DNA of 64,000 nt from UBA6168 sp041741095 (lineage in GTDB: Bacteria > Bacteroidota > Bacteroidia > Chitinophagales > Saprospiraceae). The DNA lies in NCBI GenBank assembly GCA_041741095.1, contig JBGSKQ010000087.1, positions 1 through 64,000 of the forward strand, in the 5' to 3' direction. The notes beneath the pieces were generated by a model. That model was not told the origin of the DNA. It saw only the letters and a program-made list of their open reading frames with translations, and did not search any database. Positions 24,941 to 33,177 of the stretch are shown here, piece by piece. The stretch's first letter is position 1, and every line of letters begins with the position of its first letter. A program made the translations under genes and the position numbers.

Positions 24941-26269
24941 ATGAATAAAACTGTACTCCTTGCCTTTTTGACGGGTTGGGCGAGCCTTTCCTTTGCCCAA
25001 CAAGTACCCATATTTGAAACATCACCACTGTCAGTTGGGCTTCGTTTTTTCAGCAGTGCTCCCTTGCCGGATGGCGATGTTATCGTGTATGGCGGCACTA
25101 TCAACAATATCAGCGCTACTAATCAATCATGGATTTACGATTGGAAAAGCGAAACTTGGTCGGCTGGCCCGGTGCTGGCCTTTGCTGCCGCCCAAATGCA
25201 ATCGGTTGTTTTGTCAAATGGTGACCTTTTGGCCGTAGGTGGCACATCCGATTTTATTGGGAAAACACAAAAGAGCCAATTGTTGGATGTCAGCACCATG
25301 CAGTGGCAGGAATCGGCGGGGAGCTTCAATTTTTTTAGCCAAAACTATACCCGCCACAGCGCACTGGCCTTGCCCAATGACTACGTCCTCTTGAGCACTA
25401 CCAACGGTGATTTTGCCAGCTACGATCCCGCCACAGAAATATGGACAGAAATTGACGAAGGCCCGCTCGATGCTGGTGGCTCGCCCATGTTTTGGTTTGA
25501 TGCTGAGGGAGAAGTGTTGTTTACGGGCGCAGGCGGGCAGGTGTACGAGCCTAACGATCCGCCCTCGGCGGGCAACTTGTTTTACCTCGATCCGGCCCAG
25601 CCTTTATTGACAGATGGCCCAGTTCAGTTAAACGATGGCCGGGTCATTACAATGGATTTGGAACTGAATTTTGACAACGATGTGAGCCTGTATGACCCTA
25701 TTACACGGATGGCGGCCATAGTTTCGGAAGTACCTTACAATGGCGGCGTGAACACCCGCAGTTCTATTCTTTTGCCAGACGGCAAAGTACTTTCTTTCGG
25801 CTTTGGCGACCTGATCAACCCAAACAATACGAAAATCATCCAAGTTTATGACACCAGCACAAACACTTGGGAAATAGGCACTTACGACGAATTGGGGCCA
25901 TTTGAAACACCTCAAATGCATGTGTTGCCTGACAGTAGCGTATTTGCCATCGCCGGTGCGCCGCAGCCCAATCCGGCCAACCAAGTTTGGATTCTAAACC
26001 GCCTCAGCACTGCCAGCCATGAAAAAAAGACGGAAAACCATTTGTCTCTTTTTCCAAATCCCGCTGCTGATTGGATTTGCTTAAAAGGAATGGATGGGAT
26101 TACTGCCAACCTGACTCTCTGCAAACCGGATGGCAGCTTATTGGCTAAATGGCCTATGTCTGGTGGGGCGATTTCATTGAATGCAAATCTTCCCAAAGGG
26201 ATCTATTGCTATTTTATAACTGACGAGCAGGGTCATTTCCTGTCATCCGGCAAATTGATGATAAAATGA
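24941..26269 (+). CDS. Secreted kelch/galactose-oxidase-like beta-propeller with T9SS sorting domain
   Basis: 442 residues. A signal peptide (MNKTVLLAFLTGWASLSFAQ) is followed by kelch-like repeats (for example LPDGDVIVYGGTINN, LSNGDLLAVGGTSD and LPDGKVLSFGFGD) typical of galactose-oxidase-type propellers. The final part is a type IX sorting domain (LSLFPNPAADWICLKG ... KGIYCYFITDEQG). No copper-oxidase residues could be assigned, so enzymatic activity is doubtful; binding or adhesion is a reasonable guess. A small lipoprotein gene follows after 35 bases and may be co-transcribed. Confidence 0.82.
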   Translation: MNKTVLLAFLTGWASLSFAQQVPIFETSPLSVGLRFFSSAPLPDGDVIVYGGTINNISATNQSWIYDWKSETWSAGPVLAFAAAQMQSVVLSNGDLLAVGGTSDFIGKTQKSQLLDVSTMQWQESAGSFNFFSQNYTRHSALALPNDYVLLSTTNGDFASYDPATEIWTEIDEGPLDAGGSPMFWFDAEGEVLFTGAGGQVYEPNDPPSAGNLFYLDPAQPLLTDGPVQLNDGRVITMDLELNFDNDVSLYDPITRMAAIVSEVPYNGGVNTRSSILLPDGKVLSFGFGDLINPNNTKIIQVYDTSTNTWEIGTYDELGPFETPQMHVLPDSSVFAIAGAPQPNPANQVWILNRLSTASHEKKTENHLSLFPNPAADWICLKGMDGITANLTLCKPDGSLLAKWPMSGGAISLNANLPKGIYCYFITDEQGHFLSSGKLMIK

Positions 26270-26304
26270 CTTGGCGTTATTTTGAACATTTTAAAATATT
26301 GATT

Positions 26305-26796
26305 ATGAAACAGTTGCAAATTTTTATGCTGTCGTTATTCTCCCTCGCACTCTTGGTAAGTGCCTGCGGCAATGATGATGGGGCGGTGGGTGCGGATGCG
26401 GGCAGTGGCAAGATTACCGCCAAAGTGGATGGGCAAAATTGGGAAAGCAAAAACACCAATAACGGGGCAGTCTATGGGGCTTCGCAGGGCACGCACCTGA
26501 TCCAGGCTTATAGCGACGACGGTTCCTATATTGGCTTGACGATTTTTGGAAATATCACTACAGGAACAGCCATACCCGTCACGAACGGTATTTTTCAAGC
26601 GCAGTACAAGCCAGATGCGATGGCGACTGAGGCCTTTGCTGCCTTGGGTATGCTGGGCAGCGGCAGCATTACCTTCACTACCTTCAACGATAGCAAGGTA
26701 AAAGGTACTTTTGCATTTACAGGGGTGAAAATAGATCAGACAGGAGCGCAGACACAAATGGAAATCAAGGACGGCAGCATTGACATCAACCTTTGA
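26305..26796 (+). CDS. Small lipoprotein (DUF6252-like)
   Basis: 163 residues from ATG 26305. The signal peptide ends in a lipobox LVSAC; after the cysteine an acidic Asp-rich stretch (GNDDGAVGAD) resembles the surface lipoprotein export signal of Bacteroidota. The remaining beta-rich domain (ITAKVDGQNWESKN ... VKGTFAFTGVKI) resembles the DUF6252 lipoprotein family of unknown function. It lies close behind the T9SS propeller gene and ahead of a bidirectional terminator. A role at the cell surface is inferred from the signal only. Confidence 0.7.
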   Translation: MKQLQIFMLSLFSLALLVSACGNDDGAVGADAGSGKITAKVDGQNWESKNTNNGAVYGASQGTHLIQAYSDDGSYIGLTIFGNITTGTAIPVTNGIFQAQYKPDAMATEAFAALGMLGSGSITFTTFNDSKVKGTFAFTGVKIDQTGAQTQMEIKDGSIDINL

Positions 26797-26823
26797 TTTT
26801 TCAACAGCTAAACAGCAAAAAAC

Positions 26824-26856
26824 AAAAAAGCCCGGCACACAGCGCCAGGCTTTTTT
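26824..26856. terminator. Bidirectional terminator between lipoprotein gene and rpoN
   Basis: AAAAAAGCCCGGC and CGCCAGGCTTTTTT form a stem flanked by an A-run and a T-run, so it can end transcription on both strands of this convergent pair. Confidence 0.8.
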
Positions 26857-26877
26857 GTTATATGGCTTTGACAAAAA

Positions 26878-28431
26878 TCAAAGTTCTTTCCTCAGCCTCG
26901 CCACGGGAATGTTCAATTGCTCCCTGTATTTGGCCACTGTCCGGCGGGCGATGTTGTAGCCTTTTTTCTGCAACAAGTTTTTCAACTTCTCATCTGAAAA
27001 AGGCTTGCGCTTGTTTTCTGCGCTGATGATATCCGTCAGGATTTTTTTCACCTCCAGGGTCGAAACCTCTTCGCCGTCCTGTGTTTGGAGGCTTTCGGAG
27101 AAAAAGTCCTTCAGGCGCTTTGTGCCAAATTCTGTTTGTACAAACTTGCTGTTCGCCACCCTCGACACCGTGGAAATATCCAATCCGGTGATGTCGGCTA
27201 TGTCCTTCAAAATCATGGGGCGCAGCCGCTTCTGGTCGCCGGACACGAAGTAGTCGTACTGGTAGTTCATGATGGCGTACATCGTGTTGAACATCGTCTG
27301 CTGGCGCTGGCGGATGGCGTCAATGAACCACTTGGCGCTGTCTATTTTTTGCTTGATGAACATAATGGCCTCCTTCTCCTGCCTGGTCGCACGCCTGCCC
27401 CTTACCGTGGTTTTATATGACCTGAGCATGTCACGGTAATGGTTGTTGATGTGCAGGTCGGGCGCATTGCGGGAGTTGAGGCTCAGTTCCAATTCGCCGT
27501 CGTTGTTGATGATGATAAAATCCGGGACGATGTAGTGCGGGTTGCGGGTGCTCGACACGTAGCCGCTGGCGGGCTTTGGGTTGAGTTTTAAAATTTCGTC
27601 AATCGCCTCTTTCAGGTCTTCCTCCGTGATGCCCAACTGCCGCTGCAAGCGCTGGTAGTGCTTTTTGGTAAACTCGTCAAAATACTGGGCGATGATTTTG
27701 TAGGAAATCTGCAGCACGAGCTTGTCCTCGTAAGTGATTTCTTCCCTTGACCGCTTGTTTTCTATTTGCAAAATGAGGCATTCCTGCAAGTTCCTGGCAC
27801 CAATGCCCGGCGGGTCGAAGCGCTGGATTTTTCCCAGCCAATAGTGGACTTCTTCGGCAGTGGCGCTTACGTTTTGCGAAAAAACGAGGTCGTCGAGGAT
27901 GGCGTCGGTTTCACGCCGCAGGTAGCCGTCGTCGTCAATGCTGCCGACAATTTGCCGGGCGATGATTTTTTCACGCTCGTCCTTGAAGTTGAGCATCCCC
28001 AATTGAGTTTCCAGGTATTCGTGGAAAGTGTTTTCGACGGCAACGGGCAGGGTTTTGTTGTCTTCGTCCTGCGTGTAGGTGTCGCCTTTCAGTTTGTAGC
28101 TGGCGTCATCGTCCTCCATGTAGTCGTTGAAATAATCGTCGAGCGAAACCTCTTCTTCGGGTGGCAGTTCGTCTCGTTCCAAGTCGTCCACATCGGCATC
28201 CGATTCTGTTTCGTTGGTTTTTTCATCCTCCCCGTCCTGGTCTTCGGTGCGGCCCATTTCCAGAAAGTCTTCCTCGTTGGTATCGCCTTCGTCAAGGGCA
28301 GGGTTTGCCTCCAATTCCTCTTTAATCCGCTGGTCGAGGATAGCAGTTGGTATCTGGAGCAGCTTCATCAATTGAATCTGCTGCGGCGACAGCTTCTGCT
28401 GTAATTTCTGGCTAAGTTGTTGTTTCAGCAT
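26878..28431 (-). CDS. rpoN: RNA polymerase sigma-54 factor
   Basis: 517 residues. Region I (LSQKLQQKLSPQQIQLMKLLQIP) is glutamine/leucine-rich as expected; region II is a long acidic stretch (about 50-115); the core-binding region follows, then a helix-turn-helix (about 380-430) and the C-terminal RpoN box ARRTVAKYREQL that reads the -24 promoter element. It needs AAA+ activators of the NtrC type; none is encoded in this window. The gene is alone, with 381 bases of AT-rich sequence upstream. Confidence 0.97.
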   Translation of the reverse strand: MLKQQLSQKLQQKLSPQQIQLMKLLQIPTAILDQRIKEELEANPALDEGDTNEEDFLEMGRTEDQDGEDEKTNETESDADVDDLERDELPPEEEVSLDDYFNDYMEDDDASYKLKGDTYTQDEDNKTLPVAVENTFHEYLETQLGMLNFKDEREKIIARQIVGSIDDDGYLRRETDAILDDLVFSQNVSATAEEVHYWLGKIQRFDPPGIGARNLQECLILQIENKRSREEITYEDKLVLQISYKIIAQYFDEFTKKHYQRLQRQLGITEEDLKEAIDEILKLNPKPASGYVSSTRNPHYIVPDFIIINNDGELELSLNSRNAPDLHINNHYRDMLRSYKTTVRGRRATRQEKEAIMFIKQKIDSAKWFIDAIRQRQQTMFNTMYAIMNYQYDYFVSGDQKRLRPMILKDIADITGLDISTVSRVANSKFVQTEFGTKRLKDFFSESLQTQDGEEVSTLEVKKILTDIISAENKRKPFSDEKLKNLLQKKGYNIARRTVAKYREQLNIPVARLRKEL

Positions 28432-28812
28432 CGTTTCTACGTGGTTTGTGTTCTCTAATTAGCCTCATCCACAGTGAATGTTTTGGGAAAAATTTTTTCA
28501 AAAATAAACTAAATTAAGTGATAAAGTCCAGTGCTAATACGGTGCGAAGGGAAAAATTGTTTGGGTTTTAGTTTATAAAAATATTTAATAATACAGCATT
28601 GGCGGGGATTTCAGATTGTTTTTCTATTTGGGAAAATTTTACCTTTCCAAAAACATGCCATAAATTACTAATCTATTTTTGTTTTATATGCTGAAATAGC
28701 CAACCGAGCCAGTGTTTTCCCACCTTTTTTCAGTAATCCTGCCTTTTGCAAAATAGCTTCTCCCGCTTAATTTTCTACATTTGCTTTTCAAGCTTTAACG
28801 TTTTTTCATTCA
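28432..28812. other. AT-rich divergent intergenic region
   Basis: The region between rpoN and yjbQ holds no convincing gene. It contains a plus-strand -7 box and must carry the rpoN promoter on the minus strand. No strong hairpin was noticed. Confidence 0.5.
28776..28784 (+). promoter_or_regulatory. -7 box (TACATTTGC) for the yjbQ operon
   Basis: TACATTTGC matches TAnnTTTG and lies 28 bases before the yjbQ ATG at 28813. The nearest upstream TTTTG is further than the usual -33 spacing. Confidence 0.45.
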
Positions 28813-29223
28813 ATGATAAAACAGACTGAATTTTCTTTGCCTGCCTATCCGAGGGGTTTTCACCTCATTACAAAGGAGGTGTTGGGGCAGGTCGGGCCGC
28901 TGCCCGAATCGGGGCTTTTTCACCTGTTCATCAAGCATACTTCGGCAGGGCTGGCCGTCAACGAAAATGCCGACCCTTCCGTCAGGGTGGACTTTGAGAG
29001 CGTGTTCAATCGCCTCTCGCCAGAAAATGCCCCATATTTGACCCATACCGCCGAAGGCCCCGATGACATGCCTGCCCACATCAAAGCCGTCCTGACCGGG
29101 TCTTCGGTCACGCTACCCGTGTCGGGCGGAAGGCTTAATTTGGGTACTTGGCAGGGAATTTACCTTTGCGAATTTAGGAACCACGGCGGCAGGCGTAAAT
29201 TGGTGGCGACCATTTATAGTTGA
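28813..29223 (+). CDS. YjbQ family (UPF0047) protein
   Basis: 136 residues of the YjbQ/UPF0047 family with the conserved HLFIKHTSAGLAVNENAD, the histidine-bearing HTAEGPDDMPAHIKAVL and the terminal GTWQGIYLCEFRNHGGRRK. Some members rescue thiamine-phosphate synthase defects in E. coli when overexpressed, but the natural reaction is unsettled. It is the first gene of a close plus-strand group (yjbQ, LysE-type exporter, ybjQ, then smpB). The gap to the next gene is 24 bases. Confidence 0.9.
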   Translation: MIKQTEFSLPAYPRGFHLITKEVLGQVGPLPESGLFHLFIKHTSAGLAVNENADPSVRVDFESVFNRLSPENAPYLTHTAEGPDDMPAHIKAVLTGSSVTLPVSGGRLNLGTWQGIYLCEFRNHGGRRKLVATIYS

Positions 29224-29247
29224 TGCCGAACAAACCGACGAACCTGC

Positions 29248-29886
29248 ATGGATTTATTCTGGAATGGTGTAAAATTGGGCCTTGCCCTCAGCTTTCTTGC
29301 CGGGCCTATCCTCATTGCGCTCATTCAGACGAGCATCGAGCAGGGTTTCCGGGCGGGCTGGATGGTCGGTTGGGGCATCTGGATTAGTGATCTCCTGTTC
29401 ATCAGCGCCACCTATTTTGGCATCTCTTGGGTGGTGGAACTGACAGAGTGGGATGGGCTGGAAACGGTGCTGGGGATTGTTGGGGGCCTTATTCTCATCG
29501 CTTTCGGCGTGGGCACTTACCTGACAAAACCGCCCAAAATGGAAGGTTTTGAAAAAAAGGCAGTGCGCCATTCTCCCTATCTCACGCTTTGGATAAAAGG
29601 TTTTGTCATCAATACTTTCAATCCGTTTACGGTGTTTTTTTGGCTCGGCATCTCCGGCCTCATTTTTACGGAGCGCAATCTGTTGCCGGTGGAAGCCAGC
29701 CAGTTTTACACGGGCTTGATGTGTACCGTGGTCGTTACCGATTCTTTGAAAATAGGACTGGCCAAAGCCATCCGCCGCTGGTTAAAACCAAAGTACATCC
29801 TTTGGCTTCGCCGGATTGCGGGCGTGGCGCTCATGGTGATCGGGCTGGTATTGTTGGCAAGGGCTTTTCAATTCATACAATTTTAA
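29248..29886 (+). CDS. LysE-family amino acid exporter
   Basis: 212 residues with six predicted membrane helices and the LysE pattern: GVKLGLALSFLAGPILIALIQ at the N-terminus, a GWMVGWGIWISDLLFI helix and FVINTFNPFTVFFWLG in the middle. These transporters export amino acids or related small molecules across the inner membrane. The substrate cannot be assigned. It is packed between yjbQ and ybjQ with short gaps (24 and 3 bases), which argues for one operon. Confidence 0.87.
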   Translation: MDLFWNGVKLGLALSFLAGPILIALIQTSIEQGFRAGWMVGWGIWISDLLFISATYFGISWVVELTEWDGLETVLGIVGGLILIAFGVGTYLTKPPKMEGFEKKAVRHSPYLTLWIKGFVINTFNPFTVFFWLGISGLIFTERNLLPVEASQFYTGLMCTVVVTDSLKIGLAKAIRRWLKPKYILWLRRIAGVALMVIGLVLLARAFQFIQF

Positions 29887-29889
29887 TCA

Positions 29890-30216
29890 ATGCACAGGGA
29901 AATCCTCATTTCTACCACCGATTTTATTCCCGGCAGGGAAATCAGCGAAGTGATTGACATCGCCAGGGGCAACACGGTGCGGGCCAGGCACGTGGGCCGT
30001 GATATTGCTGCTGCTTTCAGAAACCTCGTCGGCGGCGAAATCAACGAATACACCAAGCTGCTTTCTGAATCCAGGGAGCAGGCCATCGCCCGCATGGTGG
30101 CCGATGCCGAACGTATCGGTGCCGATGCCGTTATCAATGTGCGCTTCAACACCTCAATGGTCATGCACAACACTGCCGAAATTTTGGCCTATGGAACGGC
30201 GGTGAAACTAAAATGA
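29890..30216 (+). CDS. YbjQ family (UPF0145) protein
   Basis: 108 residues matching the YbjQ/UPF0145 family: ISTTDFIPGREISEVIDIARG, a basic-acidic helix with SREQAIARMVADAERIGADAVI, and a beta end (NTAEILAYGTAVKLK). The family forms pentamer-like rings and was once called heavy-metal binding; the function is unknown. The start is 3 bases after the LysE-type gene, so translation may be coupled. Confidence 0.9.
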   Translation: MHREILISTTDFIPGREISEVIDIARGNTVRARHVGRDIAAAFRNLVGGEINEYTKLLSESREQAIARMVADAERIGADAVINVRFNTSMVMHNTAEILAYGTAVKLK

Positions 30217-30319
30217 CGGCCTTTTGTTCTTTGGCCTTGATTGGACTTTGGGGTAAAAATTTTAAAAAGAACAATACAATGAACGGTAAAAAAACAGCCC
30301 GCTCATTTCAACCAGCAAC

Positions 30320-30775
30320 ATGGCGAACACAAAAGAAATAGTCAACCGAAGGGCGGCACACGAGTACCACTTTCTCTCTACGCACGAGGCAGGCATCATC
30401 CTGCTTGGCTCCGAGGTGAAATCCATCCGGGCCGGCCATGCGGGGCTGACCGATGCCTACTGCTACTTTAGCGACGGCAACCTCTATGTGAAAAACATGT
30501 ACATCAAGGAATACGACTATTCTACCCACGAAAGCCACGATACCCGCCGTGACCGCAGGCTGCTGCTGCACAGGGCCGAATTGAAAAAACTGGAACGCCG
30601 GGTGAAGGAAAAGAACCTGACCATCGTGCCGTACCGCATTTATTTCACGGAAAGGAATTTTGTAAAACTTGAAATCGTGCTCGCCCAGGGCAAAAAAGCT
30701 TATGACAAGCGGGAAACCATCAAGGAAAAAGACACGAAGCGGGATTTGGAACGATTGACGAAGGTGAGGATTTGA
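30320..30775 (+). CDS. smpB: SsrA-binding protein
   Basis: 151 residues with the complete SmpB pattern: IVNRRAAHEYHFL, GIILLGSEVKSIRAG, YSTHESHDTRRDRRLLLHR, IVPYRIYFTERNFVKLEI and the basic C-terminal KGKKAYDKRETIKEKDTKRD. It binds tmRNA and brings it to stalled ribosomes for trans-translation. The ssrA gene itself is not in the window. About 100 bases separate it from ybjQ, so it may have its own promoter. Confidence 0.97.
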   Translation: MANTKEIVNRRAAHEYHFLSTHEAGIILLGSEVKSIRAGHAGLTDAYCYFSDGNLYVKNMYIKEYDYSTHESHDTRRDRRLLLHRAELKKLERRVKEKNLTIVPYRIYFTERNFVKLEIVLAQGKKAYDKRETIKEKDTKRDLERLTKVRI

Positions 30776-30806
30776 GGTGAACTATGAATTATGAACGATG
30801 AATATT

Positions 30807-31592
30807 TTAGCCCAAGAGCGGTGCGTCGGATGCTTGGGTTTGTATTTCTGATTTGGTGATCCAAAAATTATTAGGCCCAAGACCTTGGGTAATCTGTACC
30901 TCCTGCAAATTCAGCAATTCCAACAAGGCGAGAAAGGTCACCACGGCATGGATGCGGTTTTCCAGTTTTAAAAAAAGGCTTTTGAAATCCGTTTTTTTAC
31001 CGGGTTTTATTTTGGAAAGGATATAATCCCGCTGCTCTATGATGGTGTAGTTGAACTTGACGATGGTATGTACCACATGCTGCTTGCCCTGCTCTTCGAA
31101 TCTCCGCAGTATCCGCTCGTATGTTTTTAGCAATTTGAACAAGGTCAAACTTTCTATTTCCACGTCCACCAGGGCAATGGAAGCGATTTGCCGCAGCTCA
31201 CGGGTCACGTTGCCCCGGTGCTCACGGCTGGAGCGGTCTTCTTCCATTTGGCGCATTTCGTCCAGCACGCTTTTGTAGCGCTTGTATTCCAGCAGGCGGT
31301 TTACCAATTCCTCACGGGGGTCTATCTCGTTGCCTTCTTCGTCCACAGGTTTGCGGGGCAGCAGCATTTTGGCCTTGATGCGACAGAGTGTGGCCGCTAC
31401 GAGGATAAACTCGCTGGCCAGGTCCACATTCAGCTCCTCCATGTGGCGGATGTAGTTGAGGAAGTCGTCCGTGATTTTGGCGATGGGGATGTTGTATATA
31501 TCCAACTCGTCCCGCTCAATGAAGAAGAGGAGAAGGTCAAACGGGCCCTCGAATTGGGGGAGTTTGATGGTATATGTGGCGGTGCTGGTCAA
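30807..31592 (-). CDS. scpA: Segregation and condensation protein A
   Basis: 261 residues. The N-terminus IKLPQFEGPFDLLLFFIERDELDIYNIPIAKITDDFL is the typical ScpA (kleisin) start; ATLCRIKAKMLLPRKP follows, and a C-terminal winged-helix region ends near TFLALLELL. ScpA bridges SMC heads with ScpB in chromosome condensation. The start is a TTG codon at 31592, since the conserved N-terminus begins right there and no ATG precedes it. It lies 17 bases after glyA on the same strand, so it is probably co-transcribed. Confidence 0.94.
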   Translation of the reverse strand: MTSTATYTIKLPQFEGPFDLLLFFIERDELDIYNIPIAKITDDFLNYIRHMEELNVDLASEFILVAATLCRIKAKMLLPRKPVDEEGNEIDPREELVNRLLEYKRYKSVLDEMRQMEEDRSSREHRGNVTRELRQIASIALVDVEIESLTLFKLLKTYERILRRFEEQGKQHVVHTIVKFNYTIIEQRDYILSKIKPGKKTDFKSLFLKLENRIHAVVTFLALLELLNLQEVQITQGLGPNNFWITKSEIQTQASDAPLLG

Positions 31593-31609
31593 GTTTTTTT
31601 GGTCAAAAA

Positions 31610-32899
31610 TTAGGCAACCGCACTGCTCATTTCATACAATGGGAACTGCTCCATAAAACGGTTGATTTCCTGCCTGGTCGCAGTGATCAATTCCTCGTTT
31701 TCGATGTCCATCACAATGTTGTCCACCCAATCCACTACCCTCAGGCAGTCGGCTTCCTTGAAGCCCCTGGATGTGATGGCGGCTGCTCCGACCCGGATGC
31801 CGGAGGTGATCATGGCCGCTTCCGTATCGAAAGGCACCATGTTTTTGTTGACGGTAATATCGGCTCTCACGAGTGCTTCTTCGGCCTGTTTGCCCGTGAC
31901 GCCTTTTGAGCGCAAATCAATGAGCATCAGGTGGTTGTCTGTGCCGCCGGAGATAATTTTGTAGCCTTTTTCGATAAAAGATTTCGCCATTGCCTGGGCG
32001 TTTTTTATCACCTGCGCTGCGTACATTTTATATTCAGGTTGCAGGTTTTCATAAAAACCCACTGCCTTGGCAGCTATGACATGCTCCAATGGCCCGCCCT
32101 GCATGCCAGGGAAAACGCCGCTGTTCAAAATAGCCGACATCTTGATGGCCGTGCCTTTTTGTGTAGTGCGGCCCCAGGGGTTGTCGAAGTTTTTGCCCAT
32201 CATAATGATGCCGCCACGGGGGCCACGCAAGGTTTTGTGCGTGGTGGAAGTGACTATGTGGCAATGCTCCATCGGGTCGTTGAGCAGCCCGGCAGCAATT
32301 AGGCCGGCAGGGTGGGCAATATCTGCCAGCAACAGGGCACCGATCTTGTCCGCAATTTCACGGAAGCGGCGATAGTCCCAGTCCCTGGAATAAGCAGAGG
32401 CACCGCACACGATAAGCTTCGGTTTTTCCTTGATGGCCAAATCCTCTACTTTGTCCATGTCCACCATGCCTGTTTCTTTTTCAACCCCATAAAAAATGGG
32501 CTGATAGACCTTGCCGGAATAGTTGACGGGCGAGCCGTGCGAAAGGTGGCCACCGTGCGAAAGGTTCAAGCCCAGCACTTTGTCACCGGGATTTAAAACA
32601 GCTAAGAAAACCGCTGCATTGGCCTGTGCGCCGGAGTGGGGCTGCACGTTGGCATATTCGGCGCTGAATAATTCTTTCAGGCGGTCAATGGCCAATTGCT
32701 CCACTTCGTCCACCACTTCGCAGCCGCCATAGTAGCGTTTGCCGGGGTAGCCTTCGGCGTATTTGTTGGTGAGGCAGGTGCCCATGGCGTTGAGCACGGC
32801 CTGGCTGGTGAAGTTTTCGGAGGCGATGAGTTCGATGCCTTTGCGCTGTCGTTCTAGCTCTTTGCCAATGAGATTGAAAAGTAAAGTGTCCGAGTTCAT
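31610..32899 (-). CDS. glyA: Serine hydroxymethyltransferase
   Basis: 429 residues from ATG 32899; a longer frame adds 11 non-conserved residues. The PLP enzyme shows ELERQRKGIELIASENFTSQ, NKYAEGYPGKRYYGG, LFSAEYANVQPHSGAQAN, NLSHGGHLSHG, and the PLP lysine in VTSTTHKTLRGPRGG (about residue 230). It interconverts serine and glycine and loads tetrahydrofolate with a one-carbon unit, which feeds purH among others. It is directly upstream of scpA. Confidence 0.97.
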   Translation of the reverse strand: MNSDTLLFNLIGKELERQRKGIELIASENFTSQAVLNAMGTCLTNKYAEGYPGKRYYGGCEVVDEVEQLAIDRLKELFSAEYANVQPHSGAQANAAVFLAVLNPGDKVLGLNLSHGGHLSHGSPVNYSGKVYQPIFYGVEKETGMVDMDKVEDLAIKEKPKLIVCGASAYSRDWDYRRFREIADKIGALLLADIAHPAGLIAAGLLNDPMEHCHIVTSTTHKTLRGPRGGIIMMGKNFDNPWGRTTQKGTAIKMSAILNSGVFPGMQGGPLEHVIAAKAVGFYENLQPEYKMYAAQVIKNAQAMAKSFIEKGYKIISGGTDNHLMLIDLRSKGVTGKQAEEALVRADITVNKNMVPFDTEAAMITSGIRVGAAAITSRGFKEADCLRVVDWVDNIVMDIENEELITATRQEINRFMEQFPLYEMSSAVA

Positions 32900-33177
32900 G
32901 TCGTTTTGATATTGCCGCAGGCCGCCTGCCAAAAACGTTTTTAAAATAAGCGGGTGCCAAAAAACGTTTTACGGCTGCGCGGCCAAAAGGAAGGGAACAA
33001 ATTTTGCCAAACTATTTCCCACCATGCAGGTTTTTTTATAAAAATACATAGCAGGCTTAAGGGAAAAGAGGCGCAAACTTACAATAAAACCTCTTTGAAA
33101 TTCTTTTTAATCTTGCACTTCCTTGTTCCAGCCTAATGGCCATTGCCGCCCTGACTTTTATAAAAAAATAACACTGG

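Noticed and set aside
27766..28404. 212-codon plus-strand open frame
   Set aside because: It is antisense to the acidic region of rpoN; low-complexity acid-rich codons produce open antisense frames.
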